Shown here piece after piece: positions 21,716 through 31,287 of a DNA stretch of 64,000 nucleotides. Where the stretch lies: positions 4,832,000-4,895,999 of the forward strand of contig CM074129.1 of assembly GCA_037178625.1 (NCBI GenBank), in the 5' to 3' direction. The notes under the pieces were generated by a model. That model did no database searches and was not told the DNA's origin. It saw nothing but the letters and a program-made list of their open reading frames with translations. Position 1 is the first letter of the stretch, and every line of letters starts with the position of its first letter. Source of the DNA: Skeletonema tropicum. Its lineage: Eukaryota > Bacillariophyta > Thalassiosirophyceae > Thalassiosirales > Thalassiosiraceae. The translations under genes were made by a program, and so were the position numbers.

Positions 21716-24439
21716 GGCATCATGGTCACGTGACGCATGTATCTCCAGTGGCGGGAATGATTATGGCGGGGGAACGGTTGTGGTTCGGCTCCGAGCCAAA
21801 CCACAACAAATCGTCAAACCACTACACACCAAGTTGCTGCCTCCGTGTCCTCCTATGCCATAGAAATATTCGCCAATAGCAATTAATTTACACTCTAGTG
21901 TAATCCTGTTATTGCTGCGTTCATGCTGGTACCCTGTTTGCCGCGAAGACGACAAATTTCCAATGGAATTCGGCAAGCGGCGTCCACCCCTTCGCGACTG
22001 ACGTCGGCGTGATATTATCGATCGATACTGCGACTACAACGACGAAAGTAGCAGCTGAAGGAGTATATTGCAGCCGCTTCGATCAATGTGGGGCTGGGGA
22101 GTAAGTAGTAGAAGAGCTCTACAACAAATAGACTGAGTACTGAGACTGAGTGTGCGAAGGATTGAATGTTTCCACGGTTCACTCGACGATGCTCAATGTC
22201 AATGTGGCGTAGATCTACTTGTGAGTTTGTTGGGCTTCCTCTGTCTGAGAAACAGTGACGGAAGCGAATAAATCGGCCAACTCATCAGTAATATTTGATG
22301 TACATTGGTAGTAGAAGGAGTAGAATTATTCATCGACACTTGCGTATCAAATTTAGGCGCTAAAACGAAGAGAAGAGATGCTCTCAATCTTCTCAACCGT
22401 ACATACCAATATTGACAACCAATGGCAGGCGAGGTAGACTGGGCCACAAAGAAGAATCTTGACTATAACTTCTTTTATCATCCATTCTTCTGTCTTCTTT
22501 GGTATCCTTCTCTGGAGTGATCAAACTCGAACCATTCCATAATTACCATACTAGAAAGCTCTCAGCAACTCTTGTGCCCCTTAGATCTAGTTTTACTTAT
22601 ACTTATAAAGCTGTATTCGACTGCTTTTGTAGCATTGTGCTCGTTCGTTGTGCGAGAAGCGTAGTCGAGCACAGTAAGTGTCTCATCCACGAAGAAGTCA
22701 CAGAGGAAGCGCAAAATGAGGCAGGATCAATGAGATCAAATCCAACTTTAGGAGGAAGTCTGAACGTGGTATCACCATGATAGGGCATTCAATAAAATCG
22801 CTCCATCTCCTCAACATCTTCGCCGTGGAGTAGGCCCGGCTGCACGTCTATAGCGTAGGCTCGACTGCACATCTCTGTGAACAGATCACTTGACAAGACG
22901 TCGTCATTCATTGATCTCGATGACAACATACAATGCCGTGCTGAGCGACTATGAGCAACTGAAGTTTATTTTGTTATAAGAACCTCGTCGGATACAGCTG
23001 TCGACTCTCATGTTGGCATTGGCGGAATTGCAGATACAAGAGGAATCGATTGACCATCTCAATCTCAATCACTGATGGCAGCGATTAACAAAGTGGTAAT
23101 ACCAGTCGACCAACTCCTTGCGATCGCCGGAGTGTTCAATGTGGGATCGGAAGGATTTAGATTCCCGCCCTCATGCCATGAGAAGGTGGTGAGCTGCTCT
23201 CTAGCAGTCTCGCTCTCTCTCTCTCATGACGACGAGGATTTCAGCCACGGCCACCGCGTCTGTGGATGTCATCTTTACTATCGGCTGCAATGCTATTATT
23301 CAATGGTGGAATGATTGTGATAGTAATTGCCTCGATGCTTGCCATCCTCGTGTACCTACAATGTGCTCGCCTTGGTAGAGCCCTCTATCTAACTTCGATC
23401 TTGCTCATTACATTGAATCGAAAGAGCGCAAAGGCCGTATGCGATCAAAAGAGAATAATGAATTTTAGTTTGTTGCATGTTTGGCTTATTCTTTCACCTC
23501 ATTTTGAATGCTCAGATATTAGATCCGGCGTTCCACTCAGAACAATTCAGCCCAGTCATTGCAGCAGTAGAGTCTTTCCACTCAACTGGTTGCAGTTCTC
23601 TCCACAGCACAGTCGCAAAAAGCACTCCACCCCCAAATTAGAATAGTAAGCCAACCTTCATTAACAAAGATTCGTCAATGTTCTCTACCCTCTGCACCAA
23701 GGCATTGTGGGTCCTCTTCTAATTCTGAGATGGATACATCCCCAATCCCAAAACAATAATTACCACCACACCCACATGCTCGGCCAAGTTCAACCGTTGT
23801 ATTGTCCTGTATGAGTATATTCGGCAATAATTAAATCCCCGCATCAATAGTCAGTTGATAGTAACGTGTCGATGATTATCGAGGAAGAGGAAGAGGAGCA
23901 GAAGACGAATGACCATCTAGAAGCGATTGCACCACGATATTCTGCCTTCGGCCGTGCCGCAGCCGTTTGCTGCCAATTGCGGGCGAATCGAATGCAACAA
24001 AACGCCGACCGCACCCCGAATGTATCACGAGGTATTATAGAAGGGAGAGAGGTGGTGATGACACGTGAATATTATTGTTAATGGTGTCTACTACGGCCGA
24101 AACCGTCATGGTTTGGATGATTTTGATACTGGTTTGGCTGAAAAAGTTGGGTTGTGGCCCAGCCACAACCAATCCCGCCACTAGATCTGTTTGAGAAGTG
24201 CCGCCAAATCTATTGAACGGAGTTGGCGCAGCTGATCATGCCGGTGTCAGGTGTGAACAATCGACTCTAAAACTCTACAACTAAAGTAGGTCGGATAGTG
24301 ATGTGATAAGAAGTATGATCTCTAAAGTGTGATGTGAGTAGGTGGTTGATTTGTACTTATTAACTTTGTATTTATTTATGGTTGATTTGTACTTAGCGGA
24401 GTCGTGATTTTATGATGCCGGCGGGAATCGAGAATCGAG
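21716..24439. other. Gene-poor stretch with two hairpins
   Basis: No gene is supported here. A strong 31-bp imperfect palindrome lies at 21777-21807 (GTTGTGGTTCGGCTC against its inverse). A related 21-bp hairpin is at 24150-24170 (GGTTGTGGC-CCA-GCCACAACC). Weak ORFs exist, for example 23266-23646 with one or two hydrophobic segments near its start, but nothing identifies them as genes. Confidence 0.4.
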
Positions 24440-24558
24440 CACCCTACATGGGATCTTCAGACACCCGTCTGAGTCACTTGGAGGACTCAGCTCTTGCACA
24501 CGTGAAGAGTCCCTCTGAAGAGGACTCCCACGTGTGACAGAAGATCCTATGTAGGGTG
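24440..24558. mobile_element. MULE-like MITE, copy A (119 bp) with 9-bp target duplication
   Basis: The ends CACCCTACATGGGATCTTC and GAAGATCCTATGTAGGGTG are inverted repeats. The interior continues as an imperfect long palindrome (GAGTCC…GGACTC blocks), so the whole element can fold back. It is flanked on both sides by AGAATCGAG (24431-24439 and 24559-24567), a perfect 9-bp direct repeat. A 9-bp target-site duplication with long TIRs is typical of Mutator-like elements. A second copy lies at 42439-42550. Confidence 0.85.
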
Positions 24559-24567
24559 AGAATCGAG

Positions 24568-25311
24568 GCAGGGGCCATGTTGTTTCTTGTTACGCTTACA
24601 AATACAAAGAAAAGTACCTGTATCTTGTGACGATGATGGGGTGACGTCATCGCATCATCGTCATTTGTACACATGTACTTGTTCGGCTGAACAAATATTA
24701 GAAGATATGATACGCTTGATTAGATTTAGATTCGTTGTTTGCACAAAATAAAGCAAAAATACGAGCCTACCACTGCACCAACTGCTTAGAAGAGAGAAAG
24801 ATCCCGCACAATATTTATCTTACTGTGCTATTTCTATTTGATAAAATAAGTCTCATGTTGAAGCCTCTAGTCATGTTTATGAATAAAAGTTTCCTGGTCT
24901 AATTGTATTGGCAACAGGATCGGTGATGATGTTCTTGGCGGCCATCAAATAGCTGCAACGCGACTCATCTTTGAAGTCTCATATCTTGTTCATCATTAGC
25001 AAACTCCGAGAGAAAGAGGATGGAAGCGGTCCCTCAAGATTCCCCCATACCCATATCGTACATTGCTGCTCGCTCTGCCGGAAGGAAGGCATCTGATCCA
25101 GCCATGAAAAGACCTGGAATGAAAGTTCGAGGATTTATGGTCTACTTATCATTCAGTCGACTGAAGATGTTGGCATCGCTGGTGCCGTAAGGGGTGGTGT
25201 GGTATTTTGTAGCTTGGCCTACTTCAGAAAGCAAAGAGGGGTGCCTCTCTGGTCCTTAGGCAATAATTTATAAGTTTACAGTTTACACCTGGAATCGCCA
25301 ATCATCGCCAA
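24568..25311. other. No recognisable gene
   Basis: This stretch between the MITE and the tRNA gene is AT-rich and has no convincing ORF, repeat or RNA gene. A TTAACTTTGTATTTATTTAT-like string at about 24360, just before the MITE, recurs near 57820. Confidence 0.4.
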
Positions 25312-25384
25312 TCCGCTATGATGTAGGTGGTTATCATACTTGCCTTTCACGCAGGATACCTGGGTTCGAGTCCCAGTAGCGGAA
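25312..25384 (+). tRNA. trnE-UUC: tRNA-Glu (anticodon TTC)
   Basis: A full 73-nt cloverleaf is present. The acceptor stem is TCCGCTA/TAGCGGA. The anticodon stem is CTTGC/GCAGG with loop CTTTCAC, giving anticodon TTC at 25346-25348. The T-arm is CTGGG-TTCGAGT-CCCAG and the discriminator A is at 25384. The D-arm region contains GGTGGTTATCAT. The internal B box GGTTCGAGTCC is at 25363-25373. There is no encoded CCA and no intron, as usual for a eukaryotic nuclear tRNA. It decodes GAA/GAG as glutamate. Confidence 0.95.
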
Positions 25385-25387
25385 CAA

Positions 25388-25394
25388 TTTTTTT
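25388..25394 (+). terminator. Pol III terminator of tRNA-Glu
   Basis: Seven consecutive T residues start four bases after the tRNA 3' end, the standard RNA polymerase III stop signal. Confidence 0.8.
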
Positions 25395-26045
25395 GATCAG
25401 GATCGCATCACCGTCAATTTTACCACCTACAATACTCTATGTATTTTATGTAACGTACAGGGAAGCTCCGCGAACTCTACCCCCCGGGTAAAAATTTTGG
25501 CTAGCCTGCTCTAGGGCGTATAACTTGAGTTTTCACCCAAGAGACCCCGCCGCCATGATCGTGGTGTTGCGTGTTGATGCTGTGCTGGATCTACTTAATT
25601 GTGCAGTCAGTTGGATCTTGTATAAAACCGCGAAAGCATCCGTTGAAATGTCCGCCGTCCTCCAATGCGTTTTGAATGTGATGGGTTGTATGTTATTATA
25701 CCACAGCATCACAAGATAGAACAAGACATGCTGCAATTGGTTGAAAACGGGGAAACGACGGAAGCACTGCCGGAAGCAACCTAGCGGCGTCTGATACGAG
25801 CAGGCTGGGAGTGTTTCGATCATTTTTCTCCGCAAGGTTTACCGGTTCATGCCAAATTAAGGCATGCCAATGAAACGGCACCGAAGAACCTTACTATGAA
25901 AATTACCTATAAACAGGGGCGCGCAGAATGGTGCAATAGTGGTGGCGTGCAGCGGTGTATGTGGCGGGTTCAGCGCGGGCCCTCGGGGCCTGTAAAGTAT
26001 TGTGTCGTCATCTTGCTGTTGGCCATTTGCTGTGTGGCTTGTCAG
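25395..26045. other. No supported gene
   Basis: Several short frames exist on both strands (for example 25533-25835), but none shows a family motif or a plausible structure. A GGCCCTCGGGGCC motif lies at 25978-25990 and resembles the one in the 181-bp repeat at 61512. Confidence 0.4.
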
Positions 26046-26188
26046 TAGTCTTTATACAACGGAATTCGGCTATAAAGTTGCTCTGCAATGACGTTGGCCT
26101 TAATTGGTATAATTGTGCTGTGCACAATTTTACCAATTAGTCTCTTTACAATAGAATACGGCTATAAAGTTGCTCTGCAATGACGTTG
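26046..26188 (+). repeat. Direct repeat (two 51-bp copies) around a strong hairpin
   Basis: Copies at 26046-26096 and 26138-26188 share a common 3' part, CTATAAAGTTGCTCTGCAA followed by TGACGTTG, and a similar 5' part (TAGTCTTTATACAACGGAAT against TAGTCTCTTTACAATAGAAT). Between them, AATTGGTATAATTGTGC faces its inverse GCACAATTTTACCAATT (about 26102-26138), a 17-bp stem with a 3-nt loop. The 19-bp core also occurs upstream of both CDH1 copies. Confidence 0.7.
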
Positions 26189-27336
26189 TCAATCTTTATC
26201 AATGTGAAAAGAAATGTCTTGAATGCAATAAGCCACGAAGTCCTTATTACAAGCTAGGAGTTTTTCCAGATGATGGTAGTAAGCAATATAACCGAACTCT
26301 TTATGATTCATTAATTACGAGTTTCGGTGGAGCTTAGCCACCTTCATCAGCGGTTCTAATTGCATGGAGACAGGCCACAAAAAATTTGAATCAAAAGGTC
26401 TCAAGAATGAGAAAAGGCGTGGTAGCTGTCATTGTTCTAACGGTCGTAAGTTTTGTTGGCGTTTCGTGGGCGTGGGCCAGCGTACAAGGCATATCTTTTC
26501 CATCGGGGAGATCCAAAGTAGCGTAGCTACGTGCTTTGCTCTGAATTACTTCCGGAACTTCAACTTGAAGTGTTGGGATTTTCCCCCCTCCCATCCCCGC
26601 TGAAATGCCCATTTTGATTGTCATTTAGATGCTATATCTTATGATTTAGATCTAAAAATCGCTTGATTTGTGCTAAAAAGGACTTTTCCAGGCTAATTAA
26701 GTCAGATTGTCGATGAGCTTCTTCGTTCTTTCCGGTGTGCATCCCCGTCACCCTCTATTTTCTTAATTTTTTCTCTGAGTGACGTGGTAAACTTCGTTAC
26801 TTAAGGAATTAGTACACTTGATTCCAATCGTCTTACGTCACAAAGTACCAGAAGTCAGGTGTTGGCAAAATCCAATGAACAAAAAAGTATTTAAGTTCAT
26901 GCAGCAAGTACTCAGGTCGACATTGGCTCAATTACATTATCTGCCGAGTCGTCTATTGATGCAAGTCTAAATAGACGCCGACGTTGGTTGCCGACGTGTT
27001 TGCATTTGAATAACTGCCGATCTTTGGCCACGTACTGATCAATACGTCAGTTCTTAACTCCACGTCGACGTCTTGTGTTGAGCTGAATCTTTTTGTCGAC
27101 GTGTTGTCGATGTGTTGAACCACAAGATCTTGTGTTGCCGACGTAGCTTACGAAGGAACTCGTTTACTTCATGACGTGGTTGGTTATTGATTGCATTGTT
27201 CTCTGCTGATTATTGCGCTGGTGCGTTGGCGGCGGTTATGTAGGCAGTTTGTACGTTGTCGAGCCGTTCAACAGCTCTCATAAATTATGCATTGCATCAT
27301 TTACATCATCACATTTCTACATTGTCCGAATAAATA
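26189..27336. other. Non-coding stretch, ACGT-rich near its right end
   Basis: No gene is supported. From about 26970 to 27175 the words CGACGT, CACGTC and GACGTG recur unusually often (for example CCACGTCGACGTCTTG), immediately upstream of the spliced gene starting at 27337. This may be a 5' regulatory region, because ACGT-core sites are bZIP targets, or it may be part of an old mobile element. The palindrome CACAAGATCTTGTG is at about 27121. Confidence 0.35.
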
Positions 27337-28116
27337 ATGAAGTTTGGCAACACAAATCCAGTTATATCCACCGTTGGTAGTAATGGTAAGGGCTTCCGTG
27401 CCGTGCGGAATCGGAGCAATGTCGATGCACGTCTTACTTCGTCAGGGGTCAAGACTGCCGCTAAACCGTCGGCTCCTGTCATTGCATTGAGCGTAACAGA
27501 CATCAATTGGCGTTTGGTGCGTACCGACGATCGTATCTTCTTGCTGCTAGCGTCTGTTGCATTAGGCGATGGGTTTGACGTTGCCAAGTTGGAGAAGGAA
27601 CAACTGCTCTTTTCTGCTCTTTCCGTCTTTGAAGTCGGGTCAATCAAGTACATCCTGAATGAACTGTCTGAACATTACCCGAATGTCCCAGTTGGTAAGA
27701 CTGATTCTACTGACAAAGATGATCTGGTGTCTGCAGCGGTCAACTTCTTAATGTTTGCCGCTATTGCTCAGAAAGGAGGTACAAGCCAAGCGCCGTACAC
27801 TTCAAATTGTGAGCATTTTTGGTAAGAGAGAAGGTTAACCTTCGTGTGGTTCAATGATTTTGGTATTTTTGTTCATTGTACCGTTTTACAAATTCTGTCT
27901 TTCCTTTTTACTTACAAGTTTTTTTTTCAACCTTCAACTTCACACCAGTGATGAGAACGGGAAACTTGTACTTGAAGACAAAACTCATTCGGGCTCCCGT
28001 GATCAGCCTGTTCAAGATGATGATGAACCGGATTTGTCCGAGAAAGGTGCTGTCACGAAAAAGTCTAAACCGGTACCTGTCGGAGAGAAGGCCTCTCCTG
28101 ATTCAACTATCATGTG
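27337..28116 (+). CDS. Hypothetical protein, two exons (about 217 residues)
   Basis: Exon 1 (27337-27821) encodes about 161 residues with a basic, Ser/Thr-rich start, a central helical region (motif DGFDVAKLEKEQLLFSALSV) and LVSAAVNFLMFAAIAQKGG. A donor GTAAGA at 27822 and an acceptor CACACCAG ending at 27948, preceded by a pyrimidine-rich tract, define a 127-bp intron. Joining these keeps an open frame into exon 2 (27949-28116), an acidic/basic disordered tail (ENGKLVLEDKTHSG…PVPVGEKASPDST) ending in TGA. An alternative donor (GTGAGC at 27809) would put exon 2 in a less plausible frame. The family is not recognised. The gene sits just before a helicase fragment on the same strand and may belong to the same old mobile element. 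Confidence 0.5.
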
Positions 28117-28236
28117 AGTTTATTTTGTGTGCATGTGCACTGCCGCACTAAGTATCGCTTGCTTATTGAATCATTTTAGTATAATCGATCACTGAACAAT
28201 TTTACCTAATAAACAAATGCAACTGCCTACGTAGAC

Positions 28237-29406
28237 ATGCTGATCAAAACACACGAACGACTGAAAGTACCAATAGCTAGGCTCAGGTGTCAATTCAGCA
28301 GCAGGATGGCGGGCAATAACACAGCATACCAGTTGCACTTTTACGGCAGGAGGCTATTCTACACCTTTGATGTGTGCGTAGGTGCACATGTTTGCTTGGA
28401 GTCAGCCAACATCGATCCCAACTCAGGATTGTACGTCTCAGCTATTGGGGTAGTAGTCGAGATCGTTTACGATAAGGATCGCTCCGTTGGACCAAACGGT
28501 AAAGGTGAGGTTAGCCTACCGAAGTACATTGTTGTGGATTTCCCTACATACAAACCACCACCAGGCGAGGACCCATGGGACAAGAACAACCCAACGGTGA
28601 GTAAAAGTTGACACACGAAAGACACAAGACAATTGCCACTCTCTGCGAAAACACTACTAACTCATTTCATACTGATACAAATGCATCCTACCCCAACTTA
28701 TTGCGCACAGCACGTGCCAATCCCACCCTACGAGCAGATTTGCAACAGGGGATGCTGCACCGCATTATTCATGCCATTGCAAATTGCCTACGCCATCACC
28801 ATCCACCGCTGTCAAGGACTCGAAGCTGGATTCGACAAAGGAGACCGCTGGAACCGCATGATAATAGATCCAGCAGATGAGTTGTGGGAGATTAGCAAGT
28901 TTCTTGGAACAATGTACGTGGCTACCAGCAGAGGCAAAACACTTGGCTCCAAAGATCAAGCATACCCGTCGGACAGTGCCATATACTGGACCGGAAGCAA
29001 CATTTCAACGAACCGATTAAAAAATTGCAAGAGAAAGCAAAATGGCCAGTTCTGCGAATCGTACAAGAAGCGAGCAAATTGGGTGAAATACTTGGAGGGG
29101 AAGGCAGAAGAGTCGAAGACGAGGTATAGCAAGAGAAAGTTAGAGGAAATCACAAAAACATCATACGCAGCAGCAATCAAGGGCGATTTCATCAAAGACA
29201 GGACAGACCTGACAACCAGGATTACTGACATCATAACCCGAACAAGAAGTGGAAAGAAGCGAAGAAGGATCATGAAATCCCAAGTGATTACTTCGCAGGA
29301 TCTTCATCTGGTGATTAGTAAAATTGATCACTGCACAGTTTTACAAAACAGACACTTTCTCACCACAAAGAATACAACAACTCAATTAAGCGTCTGCATC
29401 TGGTGA
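28237..29406 (+). CDS. PIF1-like DNA helicase, C-terminal part, one intron
   Basis: Two coding blocks, 28237-28596 and 28711-29406, are joined by a 114-bp phase-0 intron (donor GTGAGTAA, branch-like CTACTAAC, acceptor GCGCACAG). The product of about 351 residues carries the C-terminal helicase signatures of PIF1-type superfamily 1B enzymes: motif V-like AITIHRCQG (about residues 147-156) and motif VI-like YVATSR (about 189-194). Upstream is a region like VGAHVCLESANIDPNSGLYV, the usual 'GA.V.L..N.. GL.NG' segment. The Walker A and DE motifs of the N-terminal half are missing, so it cannot be an active helicase by itself. The tail is Lys/Arg-rich. The frame is open upstream of the ATG, so the true start is uncertain. 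It may be a remnant of a PIF1 gene or of a Helitron-type or other helicase-carrying mobile element. Confidence 0.7.
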
Positions 29407-29590
29407 TCAGTAAAACATCTGCAAGCGCACGATTCGATATATCAAGCACAGTTTTACAAAAAGACATTTTCTCGCGACGAAGAAAGACAAAAACTAAATC
29501 GACTAACGCCCGTGTAAAACCTGTATTTCTTTCTCGTACAGACCGATATAGATGCTCAAAAAGCGCATCTAGTACAGTCAATTTCTCGCT
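29300..29590 (+). repeat. Degenerate direct repeats at the 3' end of the helicase fragment
   Basis: A block of the form CATCTGGTGAT(T/C)AGTAAAA…GCACAGTTTTACAAAA…TTTCTC occurs twice (about 29303 and 29396), with a shorter partial third copy near 29555. Related wording (ATCGATCACTGAACAATTTTACC) is also upstream of the helicase block near 28185. It may be terminal sequence of an old mobile element carrying the helicase. Confidence 0.4.
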
Positions 29591-29656
29591 TTCAACAGGT
29601 ACTTCTTGCTTTCTACATAGGAACACATACAGATCCTACGCCGGTAGTCTCTACCG

Positions 29657-29837
29657 AGGACTCTACGTGTCCCTAAAGTAAACCTTCTCACTAAAAAACA
29701 CATGTACTGATTCCTACCTATAACTCTGTAGAATAATGGGGGTGAAAAATAATGAATTTTCCCACCTGTAATAGAAGGGCACCTGCGGCCCCCTATTACG
29801 CTGCTCTGCACTCCATGAACGGGGGCCCCGAGGGCCG
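29657..29837 (-). repeat. 181-bp dispersed repeat, inverted partner of 61512-61692
   Basis: This segment is the reverse complement of 61512-61692 over 181 bp with no difference that I see. It contains a GC-rich end (GGGGGCCCCGAGGGCC), a short stretch that could be read as protein in the inverted copy, and AACCTTCTCACTAAAAAACA. Both copies end abruptly in unrelated sequence. It is probably a mobile-element end or solo fragment of unknown type. Confidence 0.85.
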
Positions 29838-30163
29838 ACTACTCCAAGAGTTGAAACCGGAGGAGGGGTATATTTTGGCTAGGCTGTGATTTGGAGGGGG
29901 GGTATAAGCCGAGTAGGGGGATAGTTCTCGGAGCTTTCCTGTAGATGATGATTCAGGGTGATAGTTGTTGTTCTGATTGAGTTTTTTTACCAACTTCCGG
30001 ATCACTTGATCCGCATCAGCTAAGGTGACAAGAGGAGCGCGGACTTGCTACTGAACTATGAGATAGACTGCACTCCTCTTATTACCTAAAATGGGCAAGT
30101 TCAGATCCAGCTTGCCCAGTAAATAGCTCCTGAATACCATCCTAAACTAATCACTTATTTACT
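29838..30163. other. No gene; small hairpin
   Basis: No coding signal is seen. A hairpin GGGCAAG…CTTGCCC with an 11-nt loop lies at about 30090-30118, next to the left end of the fold-back element. Confidence 0.35.
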
Positions 30164-30287
30164 GGAAGATCCCCGAAAAACGTATGTACACTACTGGTAC
30201 GTAAAGTAGTATAGTAGTATCCTATCTACGGTACAATAAGTAGCTACATATCTACATAAGGTATGTAGTACCTTAAGTTACGTACTC

Positions 30288-30370
30288 GTCAGCTGACGTC
30301 AGCTGACGTCAGCTGATGTGAGCGGACGTCCGCTGATGAGCGGACACGAGCGGACGTCCGCTGACATCCG
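30288..30370 (+). promoter_or_regulatory. Cluster of TGACGTCA and AGCGGACGTCCGCT palindromes
   Basis: In the left arm of the fold-back element, CAGCTGACGT is repeated and produces two perfect TGACGTCA sites (30294-30301, 30304-30311). They are followed by two copies of AGCGGACGTCCGCT. TGACGTCA is the cAMP-response/bZIP consensus, and TGACGT-type elements are known in CO2-responsive diatom promoters. No gene lies immediately downstream, so a regulatory role is speculative; the palindromes may instead be transposase-related. Confidence 0.4.
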
Positions 30371-31109
30371 TTCATGATTGGACGAGGGGAGTGATGCAAT
30401 AACACATCATGTTATCATGAACAACGACAGCAGCAACGACGTTGGGGGGGGGTTAGCCACTTATAATAGGGATAGCGCAGGCTCGTCTTCTTCCTCGCTA
30501 CGGCGGGGCGGGGAGATAGCCGAAAAACGAAGGGCACGGAACTGCGAAATTATAGCCAAACGTATATCGATAAATATATACTAATAATAAAAGATCACCC
30601 TCATTGACTTTAGCAGATAAAGTTGATTTAATAGCCGTGCTTCATTAGTAAAACCTTCTATTTATTATGATGGTTTAATCTTATTTGTATTAGTTGCAAC
30701 TGAATAATATTATAATCGAGTTGCTGTACGCTCGATGCCTTCACTTCATACTCATCAGCGAGTCTCCTACTCGGTCTATTAGATTTGCCACGATCACATC
30801 CAGCGGTCGCCGGTGTATCCGCAGCTGATGTGGTCCGGAGATGCTCACCGAGCCAACAACCTCCCCCCGCTGCAGAAGGATTAATATAATGATTTCTATG
30901 ATGCGGGGCCGCACAACAACAGTTTTTGTGCAGTTCCCCTTCGTTTTTCGGCTATCTCCCCGCCCCGCCATAGCGAGGAAGAAGACGAGCCTGCGCTATC
31001 CCTATGATAAGTGGCTAACCCCCCCCAACGTCGTTGCTGCCGTCGTTGTTAATCATCATGATAACATGTTGTGTTATTTCATCACTCACCTCGTTCAATC
31101 GGACGTCAG

Positions 31110-31219
31110 TGTAAATGGCGTCAGTAAAAGGGGGGTGCGTAACCACACGTCCAGACGACTTAAACTGGACTTGTGGTGAGCAGTCACAAAGAGGTATGTA
31201 AAGTTAGACAACCTCAACA
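31110..31219 (-). repeat. 3' LTR of the Copia element (110 bp)
   Basis: Identical to the other LTR. It starts TGTTGAGG and ends ATTTACA on the coding strand. It is very short for an LTR and contains an imperfect palindrome (GTCCAG…CTGGAC). Confidence 0.95.
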
Positions 31220-31229
31220 CTCCTTCTCG
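31220..31229 (-). other. Polypurine tract of the Copia element
   Basis: On the coding strand CGAGAAGGAG lies directly before the 3' LTR, the expected position of the plus-strand primer. Confidence 0.6.
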
Positions 31230-31287
31230 AATCAGTGAGCATCGAACCATGCCACTGACTCGCAACAATAATAAACATCAAAGGGTG

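Noticed and set aside
23266..23646. ORF with hydrophobic start
   Set aside because: Only one or two membrane-like segments, no homology signal and random-looking C-terminus. Not enough to call a gene.
27809..28151. Alternative splice joining exon 1 to the basic frame of exon 2
   Set aside because: The donor GTGAGC is weaker than GTAAGA at 27822, and the resulting peptide has a less protein-like composition, although this path could be extended toward the helicase block.
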